Source: Diadophis punctatus similis (Eukaryota; Chordata; Lepidosauria; Squamata; Dipsadidae). Taken from it: a DNA stretch of 64,000 nt. The notes under the pieces are model-generated. The model did not search any database and was not told where the DNA came from. It saw nothing but the letters and a program-made list of their open reading frames with translations. This document shows, piece by piece, positions 49,998 through 61,049 of the stretch (its first letter is position 1; every line of letters begins with the position of its first letter). The stretch lies in contig JALIGW010000001.1 in the NCBI GenBank assembly GCA_023053685.1, forward strand, positions 160,734,547 to 160,798,546, read 5' to 3'. Position numbers and translations under genes: made by a program.

Positions 49998-50261
49998 ATA
50001 CAGTATCTTAACTGTTCTTCAAGAATGAAAGACACTGCTTTCCTTGATACATAGGCATTAATATTAAATTACAATCCATATTATGTATAGATTCTGGGCA
50101 GAGATAAATGATATGGGTAGACTTATTTGATGCAGATCTTCTTTTAGATTCTGGTAATTGATTCAGATCATATATGAAGGCTCAGTTTTAAAAAGCCAAG
50201 AAACCAATGTTAGCAAAAAATAGGTTATTAGATATATTAGATATCTATTAGATCATGTGAA

Positions 50262-50822
50262 GTGTTAATACCACTTTATAATGCCTTGGTAAGGCCACAC
50301 TTGGAATACTGCATCCAGTTTTGGTTGCCATAATGTAAAAAAGATGTTGAGACTCTAGAAAGAGTGCCGAGAAGAGCAACAAAGATGATTAGGGAACTGT
50401 AGGCTAAAACATGTGAAGAACAGCTGCAGGAACTGGGTATGTCTAGTTCAATGAAAAGAAGGACTAGGGGTGACATGATAGCAGTGTTCCAATATCTCAG
50501 GGGCTGCCACAAACAAGAGGGAATCAAGCTATTTTCCAAAGCACCTGAGGGCAGGACAAGAAGCAATGGGTGGAAACTAATCAAGGAGAGAAGCAACTAA
50601 GAACTAAGGAGAAATTTCCTGACAGAACAATTAATCAGTGGAACAACTTGCCTCCAGAAGTTGTGAATGCTCCAACACTTTTTAAGATGTTGGATAACCA
50701 TTGGTCTGAAGTTTTTAAGATGTTGGATAACCATTGGTCTGATGTGTTTCCTGCCTAAGCAGGGGGTTGGACTAGAAGACCTCCAAGGTCCCTTCCAACT
50801 CTGTTATTCTGTTCTGTTCAGA
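50262..50822 (+). pseudogene. CR1 LINE 3' end fragment
   Basis: The plus strand reads as the end of a CR1 ORF2 ([14 protein letters not shown], RRATKM-like, WNNLPPEV) followed by the CR1 3' UTR hallmark GGTTGGACTAGAAGACCTCC and an ATTCTGTTCTGTT octamer-type end. A 33-bp segment at 50679-50711 is tandemly duplicated. Confidence 0.92.
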
Positions 50823-50824
50823 TA

Positions 50825-52777
50825 TTCACAGAGCAAGAAAATTCCTATAGGATGTTCTATATTCCTGGTCATTTTGTCCAGTTTTTGGTTAGACTCCTTT
50901 CTTTTTTTCTATTAGTAGAGTCTTTCTTAGTAGGCAACAGTGCTAGTCAGTCTATCTTGTATTGGCTAATACCATTTTTGCTGTTATTTTCCCCCTTCAT
51001 CTTCTTCTTGGTACCAGACATATCTTCTCATTCTGAAGCACAAAGGTTTGGGTGATAATGGAAAGAACAATACTGGTGTTTACAAATGAGCTTCCGAACA
51101 AATGAGTTTGTTCCCACGGTAGAATTCCACCTCCCTCTGTCTCTCACCCCAGAGTGGTCTGTCCCTTCCAGTCATTCTGTGGTTGCTAATGGTAACCAGA
51201 TGGCTCTTTTTTTGCTCCCTCAAAGTATTAAGTTTAACTCAAATTGTATGTTGTACAGATTAACAAAACTGTGGTTTACTCTGACAGTTTTACAGGCCTA
51301 AATATCTCATTTGGACTCTTAAAAAGTGGATCCAGGCAGGTCTCTACTTTGCCCCTTAAATTTAGCACCTGAGGAACAATAACTTATTAAACATAAACAG
51401 GATTGTGCCATGGGAGAGAATGTGCCAATTGGTGCAGCAGCATATCCCAAGGTAATACCGCTTTTAAACTCCGCACAAACTCCTAACAGTTTCCTAACCT
51501 AAAACTAGACCGTAGGTGGTAGAATTTTTTACGATATGTTATAATAGTGCAATAAATCTGTTAGCTTAAAATCGAATCTCCGTGGCCTTTTAGAGAAATC
51601 ATCATTAAATGCAAGGCCCTCTTAATGATGCCATCTTGGTGAAATTGTTTAATCTGCAAAGAGGGTGAAAGGTCACCAAATGAATTTTTTATAATACATC
51701 AACTTGACACGCAATAGGGAAAACTGTAATAGATAAAAGCAAAGGAAAAGGGCACTGTCTTCTTCTGATAGGTCAATAGCAGCCAAGAGAGTCACTCATC
51801 CTTCCACTTTTCCTTCACTGCTCTGCTCCTTTCCCATTTAATATGGACACCCAATTAATACCTCAGTACCATAGACAACCTCATTTTAGGTGAATTATAG
51901 CCATTTCTTTCCCCCTTTCCTGAAATGAAAGTGATCACAATACATCATAGCATTGTGCGAATTAACGTTAATTGATTCCAGTTACCAAGCATCGATGGGC
52001 CACTTATATAACCTGGGCCTTATTGGGAGCTGGAAGGGATGGAAGGAAGATTAGATTGCAATGTCCGTTGCTTTGACGACGGCAGTCAGCTGATGCCTTG
52101 TTAGGTGGTTGTACGCTTCTATTGCAAGCCCCAGTGGGGTCGTCAGTAAACTGGAGTGATGTCCAAACATCATTACATGCTGCTTCGATATTAAAGCAAA
52201 GGGATTAGCACCTTATTGCAAGCAACCTGGATTTGTCATTGTGCTGTCCTTATCCAATTTCCAGCTGATAATGTGACTATGGCCTGCAGACACAAGGTCC
52301 TCCAGCAAAGATATAAAAAATTCCAACTGCCCAACAGCTAAAGTATTTAACCCTTCACCTACTGTGCTTTCGGCCAATTAGCTATTGCTTTCTTTAAAGA
52401 GCTGTGCTAGGCAACAGGCCAGTGGCAAATGTCATGTGGGCCGTGACGCCCTCCACTGTGTCTTAATTTCAGGTTGCTTCACTAATTTCTCTAAATTAGC
52501 ACAAAGAGATAGAGTTCCTCTTCTCATAGGTCTAACAGCATGTTGCTGTTAACACATGTTGACTTCTGATATAGATTTTTAGTCTACTCAATCAAAGATG
52601 ATTGAAAAGTTCTCATGTCAGAATATATTCCTGTTCCCACTGTAATTTTATTTTATTTTTTCCCCGAGGTGCACTTTTTTATAGTTTGCACCCACTCTAG
52701 ACCATTGTAATATTAGTCCAGTACATGGAATTACAATGACAAAACAAGTATGCAAAAATTGTTAAATGAATTTATTA
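50825..52777. other. PKHD1 intron, unique sequence with possible conserved element
   Basis: No gene. The interval 51900-52540 is high-complexity and has several TAAT/ATTA cores. Confidence 0.4.
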
Positions 52778-52850
52778 TCTTATTTATTTATTTTATTTTA
52801 TTTATTTATTTGGAGGTTCTTCTAGGCCGCCCTACTCCCTAAGGACTCAT
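52778..52850 (-). mobile_element. L2-like LINE 3' tail stub
   Basis: The minus strand has GAGTCCTTAGGGAGTAGGGC, GGCCTAGAAGAAC and an AAATAAATAAA tail, like the stubs at 17.2 and 37.8 kb. Confidence 0.7.
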
Positions 52851-53329
52851 CTGCCTCGATGCATCGAAAAGAAATCTTCCACAAGATTTAGAACGATGCC
52901 TATGTCCCATAAATACAATAGTAATGATAACAACACAAGGATAAGATGTTGAATGTGGTAGTTTGGGTTTACCTTTAACTTAGAACTTCATTTGTAATAT
53001 GAGCAGATCACAAGGAGAAGATTCCAGTAGGACTTACCGTATTTTTCGGAGTATAGGACGCACCTTTTTACTCCCAAAAAGGGGGTCAAAAAGTGGGTGC
53101 GTCCTATACACCGAATGCAGCCCCCAACCCCCCCCAGCCCCCACCCTTCGGAAGTTTTCCTCGCCGCCCGCCGCTGCCTCCGCCACCGCCGCTTGCCCCC
53201 CCCGCTGCTTGCCCCCGCCGTCCCCGCTGTTGCTTGCCGCCGCCACCACCGCTGCTTGCCCCCGCCACCCATTCCTGAGCTAGCACCTTTCGAGGTGCCA
53301 CCGCTCCGCTTCGATCCCCACCGCTGCCC

Positions 53330-53700
53330 GCTTGCGAGCGAGCAGGCGTACGAGCAGGCGAGGCGTGGCGGCAGGCAGGTGTCTTGGAAGTGCCGAGGGC
53401 AGCACACGCGTCCGGGATGCCGCTTAGCCGGCAGCAGCGGGCGCAGCGAGTCCCGTCCTTACGCGCGTCCCCGGCGCTTGCTGTGGTGACGCTGTTTTCT
53501 CCGAGACCTTTCTCTACTGCTCCTTCTCCGAGACAAAGGTCTCGGAGAAAACAGCGTCGCCACAGCAAGCGCCGGGGACGCGCGTGGGGACGGAACTCGC
53601 TGCGCCCGCTGCTGCCGGCTAAGCGAGAGGGCTGCCCTCGGCGCTTCCAAAACACCTGCCTGTCGCCGCGCTTCGCCTGCTTCCTCAGCTGCTCTTCTCT
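53330..53700. repeat. Giant inverted repeat, arms about 170 bp
   Basis: The left arm ends GTTTTCTCCGAGACCTT at 53510. The right arm starts AAGGTCTCGGAGAAAAC at 53536, leaving a 25-nt loop. The arms also share GCGCGTCCCCGGCGCTTGC and CCGGCAGCAGCGGGCGCAGC. Confidence 0.9.
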
Positions 53701-53809
53701 AGCGTGGCCGGGAAAACCAGGAGCCGCCGCTTTCGCCGCAGATCTGCTCAGCTCAAGTTGCAGCCCTTGAGCTTCAGGAGGGAACTGGCTGCGAGACCGG
53801 GAGGACTTG

Positions 53810-54190
53810 TGGACTTCAACTCTAGCTAGCATGACTGGAGGAGGAATTCTGGGAGTTGAAGTCCACAAGTCTTAAACTTGCCAAGGGGGTGCAAGGGTCT
53901 TCAAACTTGTGGACTTCAACTCCCAGAATTCCTCCTCCAGTCATGCTAGCTCAGGAATTGGAGTTGAAGTCCACAAGTCTTAAAGCTGTCAAGTTTGAAG
54001 ACCCCTGGGTTAGGGGTGCAAGGGTCTTCAAACTTGGCAAGACTTTTTACAACCATGTACACTTTTTACAAACTTCAAACTTGACAGCTTTAAGACTTGT
54101 GGACTTCAACTCCCATTCCTGAGCTAGCATGACTGGATAAGGAATTCTGGGAGTTGAAGTCCACAAGTCTTAAAGCTGTCAAGTTTGAAG
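53810..54190. repeat. Cluster of inverted repeats within the 53-kb element
   Basis: Alternating copies of CTTGTGGACTTCAACTCCC and its complement, with AGTCATGCTAGCTCA spacers. They resemble a palindromic MITE family common in reptile genomes. Confidence 0.8.
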
Positions 54191-54379
54191 TTTGTAAAAA
54201 GTGTACATGGTTGTAAAAAGTATACATGGTTGTAAAAAGTATTCTGCTACACTGGTATTTTATTAAATAATATATTACTACACCATTTGGTTCAGAATAC
54301 TTTTTTCCTTGTTTTCCTCCTCTAAAATCTAGGTGCGTCCTATACTCCGGTGCGTCCTATACTCCAAAAATACGGTAGT

Positions 54380-55450
54380 TATTTTTTTTAAAAAAAGAAG
54401 CAGCCTTACCCTGTTTCTTTTCTGCATTGCTTCTTTCCTGAATTTTGATCACAATTCGGGAAAGTGAGGGTGTCTTGGAAAGCTACAAGAGGAGAGGGGG
54501 AAAAAAATCTCTTTTGGAGATTTGAGTTCCTATTAAGTTTAATAGATTAATAGCCGACACTGATCATTTTATAGCTACGAAGTGGGGAAATATCTATTAA
54601 TAAGCAGATTCAGGCTGATATGGCTTTGTTACAGGTAGGTGTATATCAACATTTCTGATTCCAACATTTAGAAGAGATATAAGCCACAAATTAACGTGGT
54701 AATTTTTAAATGAATAAAGCATAAAGAAATCCAATAAAATTGTATAAAAACAAATACATGAATTTTAAAGAAGAATTAATTTGCATTAACAAACTCTCCT
54801 CCCCATAAGATCTGGCACCATTTAGGGAAAGAATGTTTGGCCCAAGGGAATTAAAGAGAGTTCACAGTTAATCTGGTCCAAATAAAAAACACCTGTGGCT
54901 CAGAATATGTTGAGTAATACTGTATCCAGAAAGAAGGCATTTTAAATTAACAATATTGCTGGTGCCAAATATATCTAAATCATATTCTTATTAGGGAATA
55001 ATACTGCAAAGAAAAGTGCTGCATCTGCCCAAGTCTTTGGACATCTTTGGAGGTCTTTCTTTGGATCTCTCAACTAAGTGAAGTTGGACAAAAAGCTACA
55101 AGGAATAGAGTTTTCTTGGCTGTGCCATTACCAGGGAAGCATGCACACAATTGTGTCAGTAACAAAAGAAAACATTGATGTTCTCACATGCATTGCTATA
55201 GTTTTCAAATCAGCTTGATTTTAAGTCCTTTCAAATTCCAATGTTGTGCCTTTTATCATTACATCAAACTGATCCTCTCCTACTACTTATTAATTGCATT
55301 TTATTATCCCACAATATAACTCTCCTACATTAACATTTAATGTTTTAGCCATTTTGTAATCCAACCAGAAAAGTATGGTTATTGAATAGATTAAAAGCAT
55401 TGTAAATAAAGGAGTATCAGGTAGTGCATAAAAATAATCCAGTGGTTCCT
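54380..55450. other. PKHD1 intron, unique sequence
   Basis: No exon or recognisable repeat. Confidence 0.5.
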
Positions 55451-55454
55451 AATT

Positions 55455-55582
55455 CAGTTTGCTGAATGCTCCAACACTGGAAGTTTTAAAGAAGATGTTG
55501 GATAACCATATGTCCGAAGTAGTGTAGGGTTTCCTGCCTAGGCAGGGGGTTGGACTAGAAGACCTCCAAGGTCCCTTTCAAC
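55455..55582 (+). mobile_element. CR1 LINE 3' end stub
   Basis: Contains GAATGCTCCAACACTGGAAG, GGTTTCCTGCCTAGGCAGGG and GGTTGGACTAGAAGACCTCC, collinear with 50660-50800. It runs directly into a triplet microsatellite. Confidence 0.9.
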
Positions 55583-55583
55583 G

Positions 55584-55618
<35 letters not shown>

Positions 55619-55810
55619 CTTCTTCTTCTTCTTCTTCTTCTTCTTCTTCTTCTTCTTCTTCTTCTTCTTCTTCTTCTTCTTCTTCTTCTTCTTCTTCTTC
55701 TTCTTCTTCTTCTTCTTCTTCTTCTTCTTCTTCTTCTTCTTCTTCTTCTTCTTCTTCTTCTTCTTCTTCTTCTTCTTCTTCTTCTTCTTCTTCTTCTTCT
55801 TCTTCTTCTT

Positions 55811-55869
<59 letters not shown>
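55583..55869. repeat. (GTT)(CTT)74(ATT) triplet microsatellite
   Basis: GTT repeats to about 55618, then about 222 bp (74 copies) of uninterrupted CTT, then ATT to 55869. All three blocks differ by one substitution. On the PKHD1-sense strand the core is (GAA)n. Confidence 0.98.
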
Positions 55870-56084
55870 CAGTTCAAATAAGATTAAGTAGACTTTGTCT
55901 ATAACGTACCCAGCTATGCAATTAATTGCTCCAGCCATTTTAAGGGTGCTATTTGTGGGACTTTTAAGAAAACTACTTTTGCTCAAGATTCTGAGCCAAA
56001 GAATGTAACAAGCTGCAACTATTTCTCAGTTGAAATCCATCATGGTTGCCATAGAGATGTTACAACTATCCAAGAAGCCATTAG

Positions 56085-57191
56085 TCAAAATAGGGAACGC
56101 CATATCAAATCCTGCACCTGTTAACAGCGGTGTCCCCCAAGGCAGCATTATAGGACCAACACTCTTTATACTTTACATAAATGACCTTTGCGATCATATT
56201 ATAAGCAACTGCGTTCTCTTCGCCGATGATGCAAAACTATTTAACACCACCGACAATGCTGCTACCCTTCAAAAAGACCTTGACTTTGTGTCAGAATGAT
56301 CAAACAATTGGCAACTCCAAATCTCAACAAACAAATGCTCTGTCTTACACATTGGCAAAAAGAATCAGAACACAAAATACAAGCTGAGTGGACACGACCT
56401 CGTAGACAACCCTCACTCTGTCAAGGACCTTGGTGTACTAATATCTAAGGATCTAAGTGCCAAAGCCCACTGTAACAACGTCACCAAAAAGGCATTAAGA
56501 GTTGTAAACCTAATCTTGCGTAGCTTCTTCTCCGGTAATATTACACTACTAACCAGAGCATACAAAACATTTGCTAGACCAATTCTCGAATACAGATTAT
56601 CTGTCTGGAACCCTCACTGCATATCGGACATTAATACAATTGAATGTGTCCAGAGATATTTCACGAGAAGAGTCCTCCACTCCTCTGCTCGTAACAGAAT
56701 ACCTTATGCCACCAGACTTGAAATTCTGGGCTTAGACAACTTAGAACTACGCCGCCTTAGGTATGACCGAAGTGTACTTCATAAAATCTGCTACAATGTC
56801 CTACCTGTCAATGACTACTTCAGCTTCAACCACAACAATACACGAGCATACAATAGATACAAATGTAAAGTTAACCGCTCCAAACTCGATTGCAGAAAAT
56901 ACGACTTCAGCAACAGAGTGGTCAGTGCCTGGAATACACTACCCGACTCTGTGATTTCATCGCCAAACCCTCAAAATTTTAACATTAGACTGTCTATTGT
57001 TGACCTCACCCCATTCCTAAGAGGTCTGTAAGGGGCGTGCATAAGCGCACCAGCATGCCTACCATCCTTGTCCTAATGTACCCTTTTATTTTTATTCGTA
57101 TTCATTTCATGTATTCAAATCATGTTTATACTCATATGTACTATCTAATACGGGTTTGACAAAATACATAAATAAATACAAAATAAATAAA
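56085..57191 (+). pseudogene. CR1-like LINE, 5'-truncated, nearly intact ORF2 end
   Basis: The frame runs from the RT palm (NSGVPQGSIIGPTLF; catalytic LFADDAKLF near 56215-56240) to the C-terminal TPFLRGL stop at about 57029. The only in-frame stop is TGA at 56297-56299, apparently from TGG. The 3' tail has AAATACATAAATAAATAC. Closely related to 15.5-18.0 kb, but far better preserved. Antisense to PKHD1 in the 11.2-kb intron. Confidence 0.93.
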
Positions 57192-57199
57192 TTGTTATA

Positions 57200-57660
57200 A
57201 TATACATTAATTTCTTCCTTTTGGACTAGTTTTCTTTTATCAAGAAATGTATCATTGCATAAAGGGGTGTTTTGTTTTAACTCTTTTGTCATAATTAAAT
57301 TGCTCTGAAATGATGTTTATGATGCTAGACAACAATTTCCACAGTGCAAAACCTTTAACCTACCATACCTATTGCTGAAGTGTGAAATTCTGAGCAAATA
57401 TCAGGAACTTTGTCCCAGGACCTGTCTTTAGTAGTACCATTAGTGCACAGTTGATCAACAATAATGGTTGGCCACATGGGTCTGAATGTGTTACTTGTAG
57501 GGAACTTCTGTAGAATGGATGATGAAGTGAGTGATCAATATAATTCTTCCTAGCTACTGTATATTATCCTAATAAAATCCTATCCAATCTGCTACAAAGA
57601 GGTGGGCAAGGAATAGATTGAATGAAAAATAAAATGAATTTAAAAATGTAAAATAATAAA
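57200..57660. other. PKHD1 intron, unique sequence
   Basis: Nothing recognised. Confidence 0.5.
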
Positions 57661-57663
57661 GCT

Positions 57664-57713
57664 GATAGATAGATAGATAGATAAATAGATATAGATAGAT
57701 AAATGATAGATAG

Positions 57714-57771
<58 letters not shown>

Positions 57772-57772
57772 C
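57664..57772. repeat. (ATAG)n microsatellite, interrupted
   Basis: GATA tetramers with several interruptions in the first half and a pure second half. Confidence 0.97.
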
Positions 57773-57996
57773 AGATAATAAATAAATAACCTGACATGAA
57801 TTAAATAAAACAGGTCAGAAATAAAACAGGTCAGAAACAACTCAGAAAGAGCCTTTTTAGTAATATCTATTAAACTCCCTACCCCATTCCAACAGAACTA
57901 TGCCCAAGTAGCTAGTATAAATTCTTTACATTTACATTTGATTTTGTTTTAATCTGCTTTTATTAAAAAATACTGCCTTTTTTCATTCAGTATTTG

Positions 57997-58195
57997 GAGG
58001 TGAAATTCAAAAAATTTCCTTACCGGTTCTGTGGGTGTGGCTTGGTGGGTATGGCAGGGGAAGGTTACTGCAAAATCTCCATTCCCACCCCACTCTGGGG
58101 CCAGCCAGAGGTGGTATTTGCCGGTTCTCCGAACTACTCAAAATTTCCGCTACCGGTTCTCCAGAACCTGTCAGAATCTGCTGAATTTCACCCCT
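57997..58195. mobile_element. hAT-like MITE (family A), short copy
   Basis: The ends GGAGGTGAAATTC and GAATTTCACCCCTG are inverted repeats. The interior matches 41588-41926 (GTGGGTGTGGCTTGGTGGGT, CGAACTACTCAAAATTTCCG). No clear 8-bp duplication was found. Confidence 0.75.
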
Positions 58196-58569
58196 GCTTT
58201 GTAATATTATTCCATTGTGTCAGTTGCTAATTTGAAGTGAAAGTAGATGCGGTGGAATGTAGTCTGGATTCCCAAGGGGAAGGGGTTCCATTCCAAAGGG
58301 TAAAGCGGAAGCAAAGAATGGAGAGTTTGGTAGGGAGAAAGAGAGTTAACACAGCTCCTCCCTAGCGATTTCCAGAGTATATTTATACTTATGCAAATAA
58401 TTGGCAAGCTTCTGTCTATAAGTGAGGAACAATACAGGAAACTATTCAGAAGTAACTCTACATTCTTTCTAGGTTCTGGGGGCGGGGAACAATATGGAAT
58501 CTTAAAATGAATATATAACAACAAACCCAAACTAACAAACTTTGTAACACAAGAACATAATGTAAAATG

Positions 58570-58675
<106 letters not shown>

Positions 58676-58859
58676 TTATATTCACAAATGAATTCCCTTC
58701 TGAGGCTATTTGAGGGCTTACTATGAATGGTAACTGAGAAATAATCCCCTATTCTGTTCGGTGGCCCTTCATCTAAGAAAGGACAACAATCCTCTGCTTG
58801 TATTTAATATTAGTTTTGACACATTAAAAATATCAGTATTTAACAATCAGCACACTTAC

Positions 58860-59859
58860 CTAGAATTTTCTGTTATTGGGACTGAAGCTGAGGAAACCAT
58901 CACCACCAGAGAATCAACTGGCAATCTGAGAATATGCTGAAGTGTCCCAGTTTGTTGGGCATCAATTAGTGTACTGGCCAAACTGTTTAATCTGACACTT
59001 GAATATGAGGAAGCAAGTTTGTATTTTAAGACGTGTAACGGATCACTGATTTCAAGGATCAGCACTCTCGAGCCACGCATTACATGGGATGGATGCAAAC
59101 TCCCCTGTCGGCTGGTGCTATGATGAGTGAATAGGCATGACCTCTCTGGAGGACACTGATATTTCCTCTTCATACGATTGTCTGCAATAATCCTTAATGT
59201 GTCTTCATTTCCTAAAGTACTGGAGACTGCTCTAATTTTCTCCTGCCCAATTTGTAAAAAACTTGCCAACTGTTGAATAAGCATTGACTGAGCTTTCTCT
59301 CCAGTATTCTCTGATATGGTGAAAGCAATATGAAGAGCACTGTGTGTATGTATTTCTATAGGTTCATCCCAGTGAACAGCAACATACAGAAGATTCTCCT
59401 TAAAATTGAAGTAATTAGTTCCTGATGTGGCATTTTCCCAAAAAAGGCTGGGAAAAAACAAGACTGGCTCGATAGAGTTCTCTTTCACAAAAACATGAAA
59501 GCTTCTTGGTTCATCATAGGAGATAGCTAAAAGTATTCTGACAATGCCGTGACCACCATTAAAGTCGAGTCTTAACGACCAAGGAACTGGTCCAGCAAAG
59601 CAAATCTTTGAAAGGCTGTTTGATGGCAGTAGAGAGTAAAATATCACAGGAAGTTCTTTGGAGCAGAAAGATCCCTCTGATGTGGCTTCACTGAAAGTGT
59701 CCACAAAGGTACTAACTATCAATACAGGTGGAGAGAGGTTTCCGTGATCTAAATCTGTGTCCATATTTTCCAAAATCACCATTGCATGATCAGTTTCCTT
59801 ACAGAAGTAAACATTGGATGAAGGCTTGAGAATGCATTTTCCTTCTTCCCTGTAAATGC
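58860..59859 (-). CDS. PKHD1: PKHD1 large ectodomain exon (human exon 61-like)
   Basis: This 1000-bp exon is open throughout. The acceptor is TTTAACAG at 59860 and the donor CTAG|GTAAGT at 58860/58859. It starts in phase 1 (two bases completing a codon) and leaves two bases, AG, at the end. It encodes about 332 residues of the extracellular region between the parallel-beta-helix part and the membrane. Visible blocks include AMVILENMD near residue 25, QIGQEKIR, IADNRMKRK (furin-like R-x-K-R at 59176-59165) and DAQQTG near the end. These match, in order, motifs I know from mammalian fibrocystin. Several NxS/T sites and scattered cysteines suit a lumenal or extracellular location. The block is rich in beta-strand-like hydrophobic stretches and has no membrane helix. 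Numbering against human exon 61 is inferred from counting back from the last exon. Confidence 0.95.
59165..59176 (-). other. PKHD1: Furin-type motif R-M-K-R in fibrocystin ectodomain
   Basis: Codons for Arg-Met-Lys-Arg followed by Lys match the minimal R-x-K/R-R proprotein convertase site. A similar basic cluster is in the mammalian protein, as I recall it. Cleavage here is inference. Confidence 0.5.
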
Positions 59860-59869
59860 CTGTTAAATA

Positions 59870-60730
59870 ATAGTTTTAAAAAAAGGATTATCAGCATAGA
59901 TTTAACAACTCTTATAATTTTAGTCCCCAGTCTTCCAGAACCAAACATTTTTTTCTCAACACAGTGTTTGAAAAGCAATTGTAGGTAATTTCAGTTTCCA
60001 TCAAATGTATTAGAAATTCTAGAGATTGTTGGGGAAAGGAAAAACAACAAATATTCATTTATCTATTTCTAATGGGGGGAAAATAGCATAAAGGCATTTT
60101 TGTTTTTAAAAAATTGACGTTTATTTTAACATGATATATGCAGTCAGTTAGATTATTAATGTGATCAGACTAGAAGAAATGTATATAACTTTGCCAAATA
60201 TATCCTATTCATTGGGAGAACTTCAAATATGAGACATTTTGATGTGAATTTATTCCATCTATTTCTGCATCAATATTTTTAAAACAAACAATAATACAAA
60301 AACTGTAATAACAAAACTTTTTCTCCACAACACTTGTATTTTAAATATACCTTGTATTCTAATATACATATTTTCATATGCAAAAAAAGAATCTGTATTC
60401 ACAGAATGCTATAGTTTTCTTGAACCTAAGATTCCTAAAATTCAAAGACATGCAAAAGCTGAAGCACAACTATGTTCTGATCAACATAAACTGAAAAATG
60501 CAAATCACATTTGTTCATTTATGCAGCTTAAGCAAAAACCTCCAGCATTGTTAGCTGATATTCCTACAGAAAGCAGGATTTGAATGTTATATTTAATGAT
60601 GAAAATAAATGAGTAAAGATTCTGAATGGAGCAGTAACTAAAATATGGTTTGGTGAAGAGACTGTGTTTGGAGCAAGGGCTGAAACTGATTTTCCTCATG
60701 GGGGGGCGGCGGAGGGGGGAGAAGACATTC
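59870..60730. other. PKHD1 intron upstream of the large exon
   Basis: No earlier exon was found between 59860 and the window end. A preceding exon must end in phase 1 (probably G) before GT. Confidence 0.45.
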
Positions 60731-60739
60731 TTAAGGATA

Positions 60740-61046
60740 TTTTATTATTTATTTATTTATTTGTCAAACATGTATAGTAGTAATTTGTATAAACATAAGT
60801 AAAAAGTAATGATAAAAGAGGACAATAAGACAGTAGGACAGGGACGATAGGCACAGTGGTGCGCTTATGCACACCCCTTACAGACCTCTTAGGAATGGGG
60901 TGAGGTTGACTGTAGACAGTCTAAGGTTAAAGTTTTGGGGGTTTGGGGAAGAAACCACAGAGTCAGGTAGTGCATTCCAGGCATTGATCACTCTGTTGCT
61001 GAAGTCGTATTTTCTGCAATCAAGTTTGGAGCGCTTTACATAGTTC
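60740..61046 (-). mobile_element. CR1-like LINE 3' stub
   Basis: Read on the minus strand it gives the KRSKLDCRKYDFSN-like C-terminal end, the GGTCTGTAAGGGGTG stop region and a 3' tail matching 56.88-57.16 kb. Confidence 0.88.
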
Positions 61047-61049
61047 TAA

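Larger units (their letters stand above)
53037..54375. mobile_element. TA-flanked DNA element with large internal palindromes, 1339 bp
   Basis: The termini CCGTATTTTTCGGAGTATAG and CTATACTCCAAAAATACGG are inverted repeats between TA dinucleotides. The interior contains a GC-rich hairpin (53330-53700) and a cluster of inverted repeats of GTGGACTTCAACTCC (53810-54190). Proline/alanine-rich frames on both strands come from GC-rich palindromes. No transposase. Confidence 0.85.

Noticed and set aside
53097..53868. 130- to 254-codon Pro/Ala/Arg-rich frames on both strands
   Set aside because: GC-rich palindromic transposon interior. Frames occur on both strands because of the inverted repeat, with no conserved domain.
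55555..55986. Poly-Arg and poly-Phe frames
   Set aside because: Translation of a CTT/GAA triplet array.
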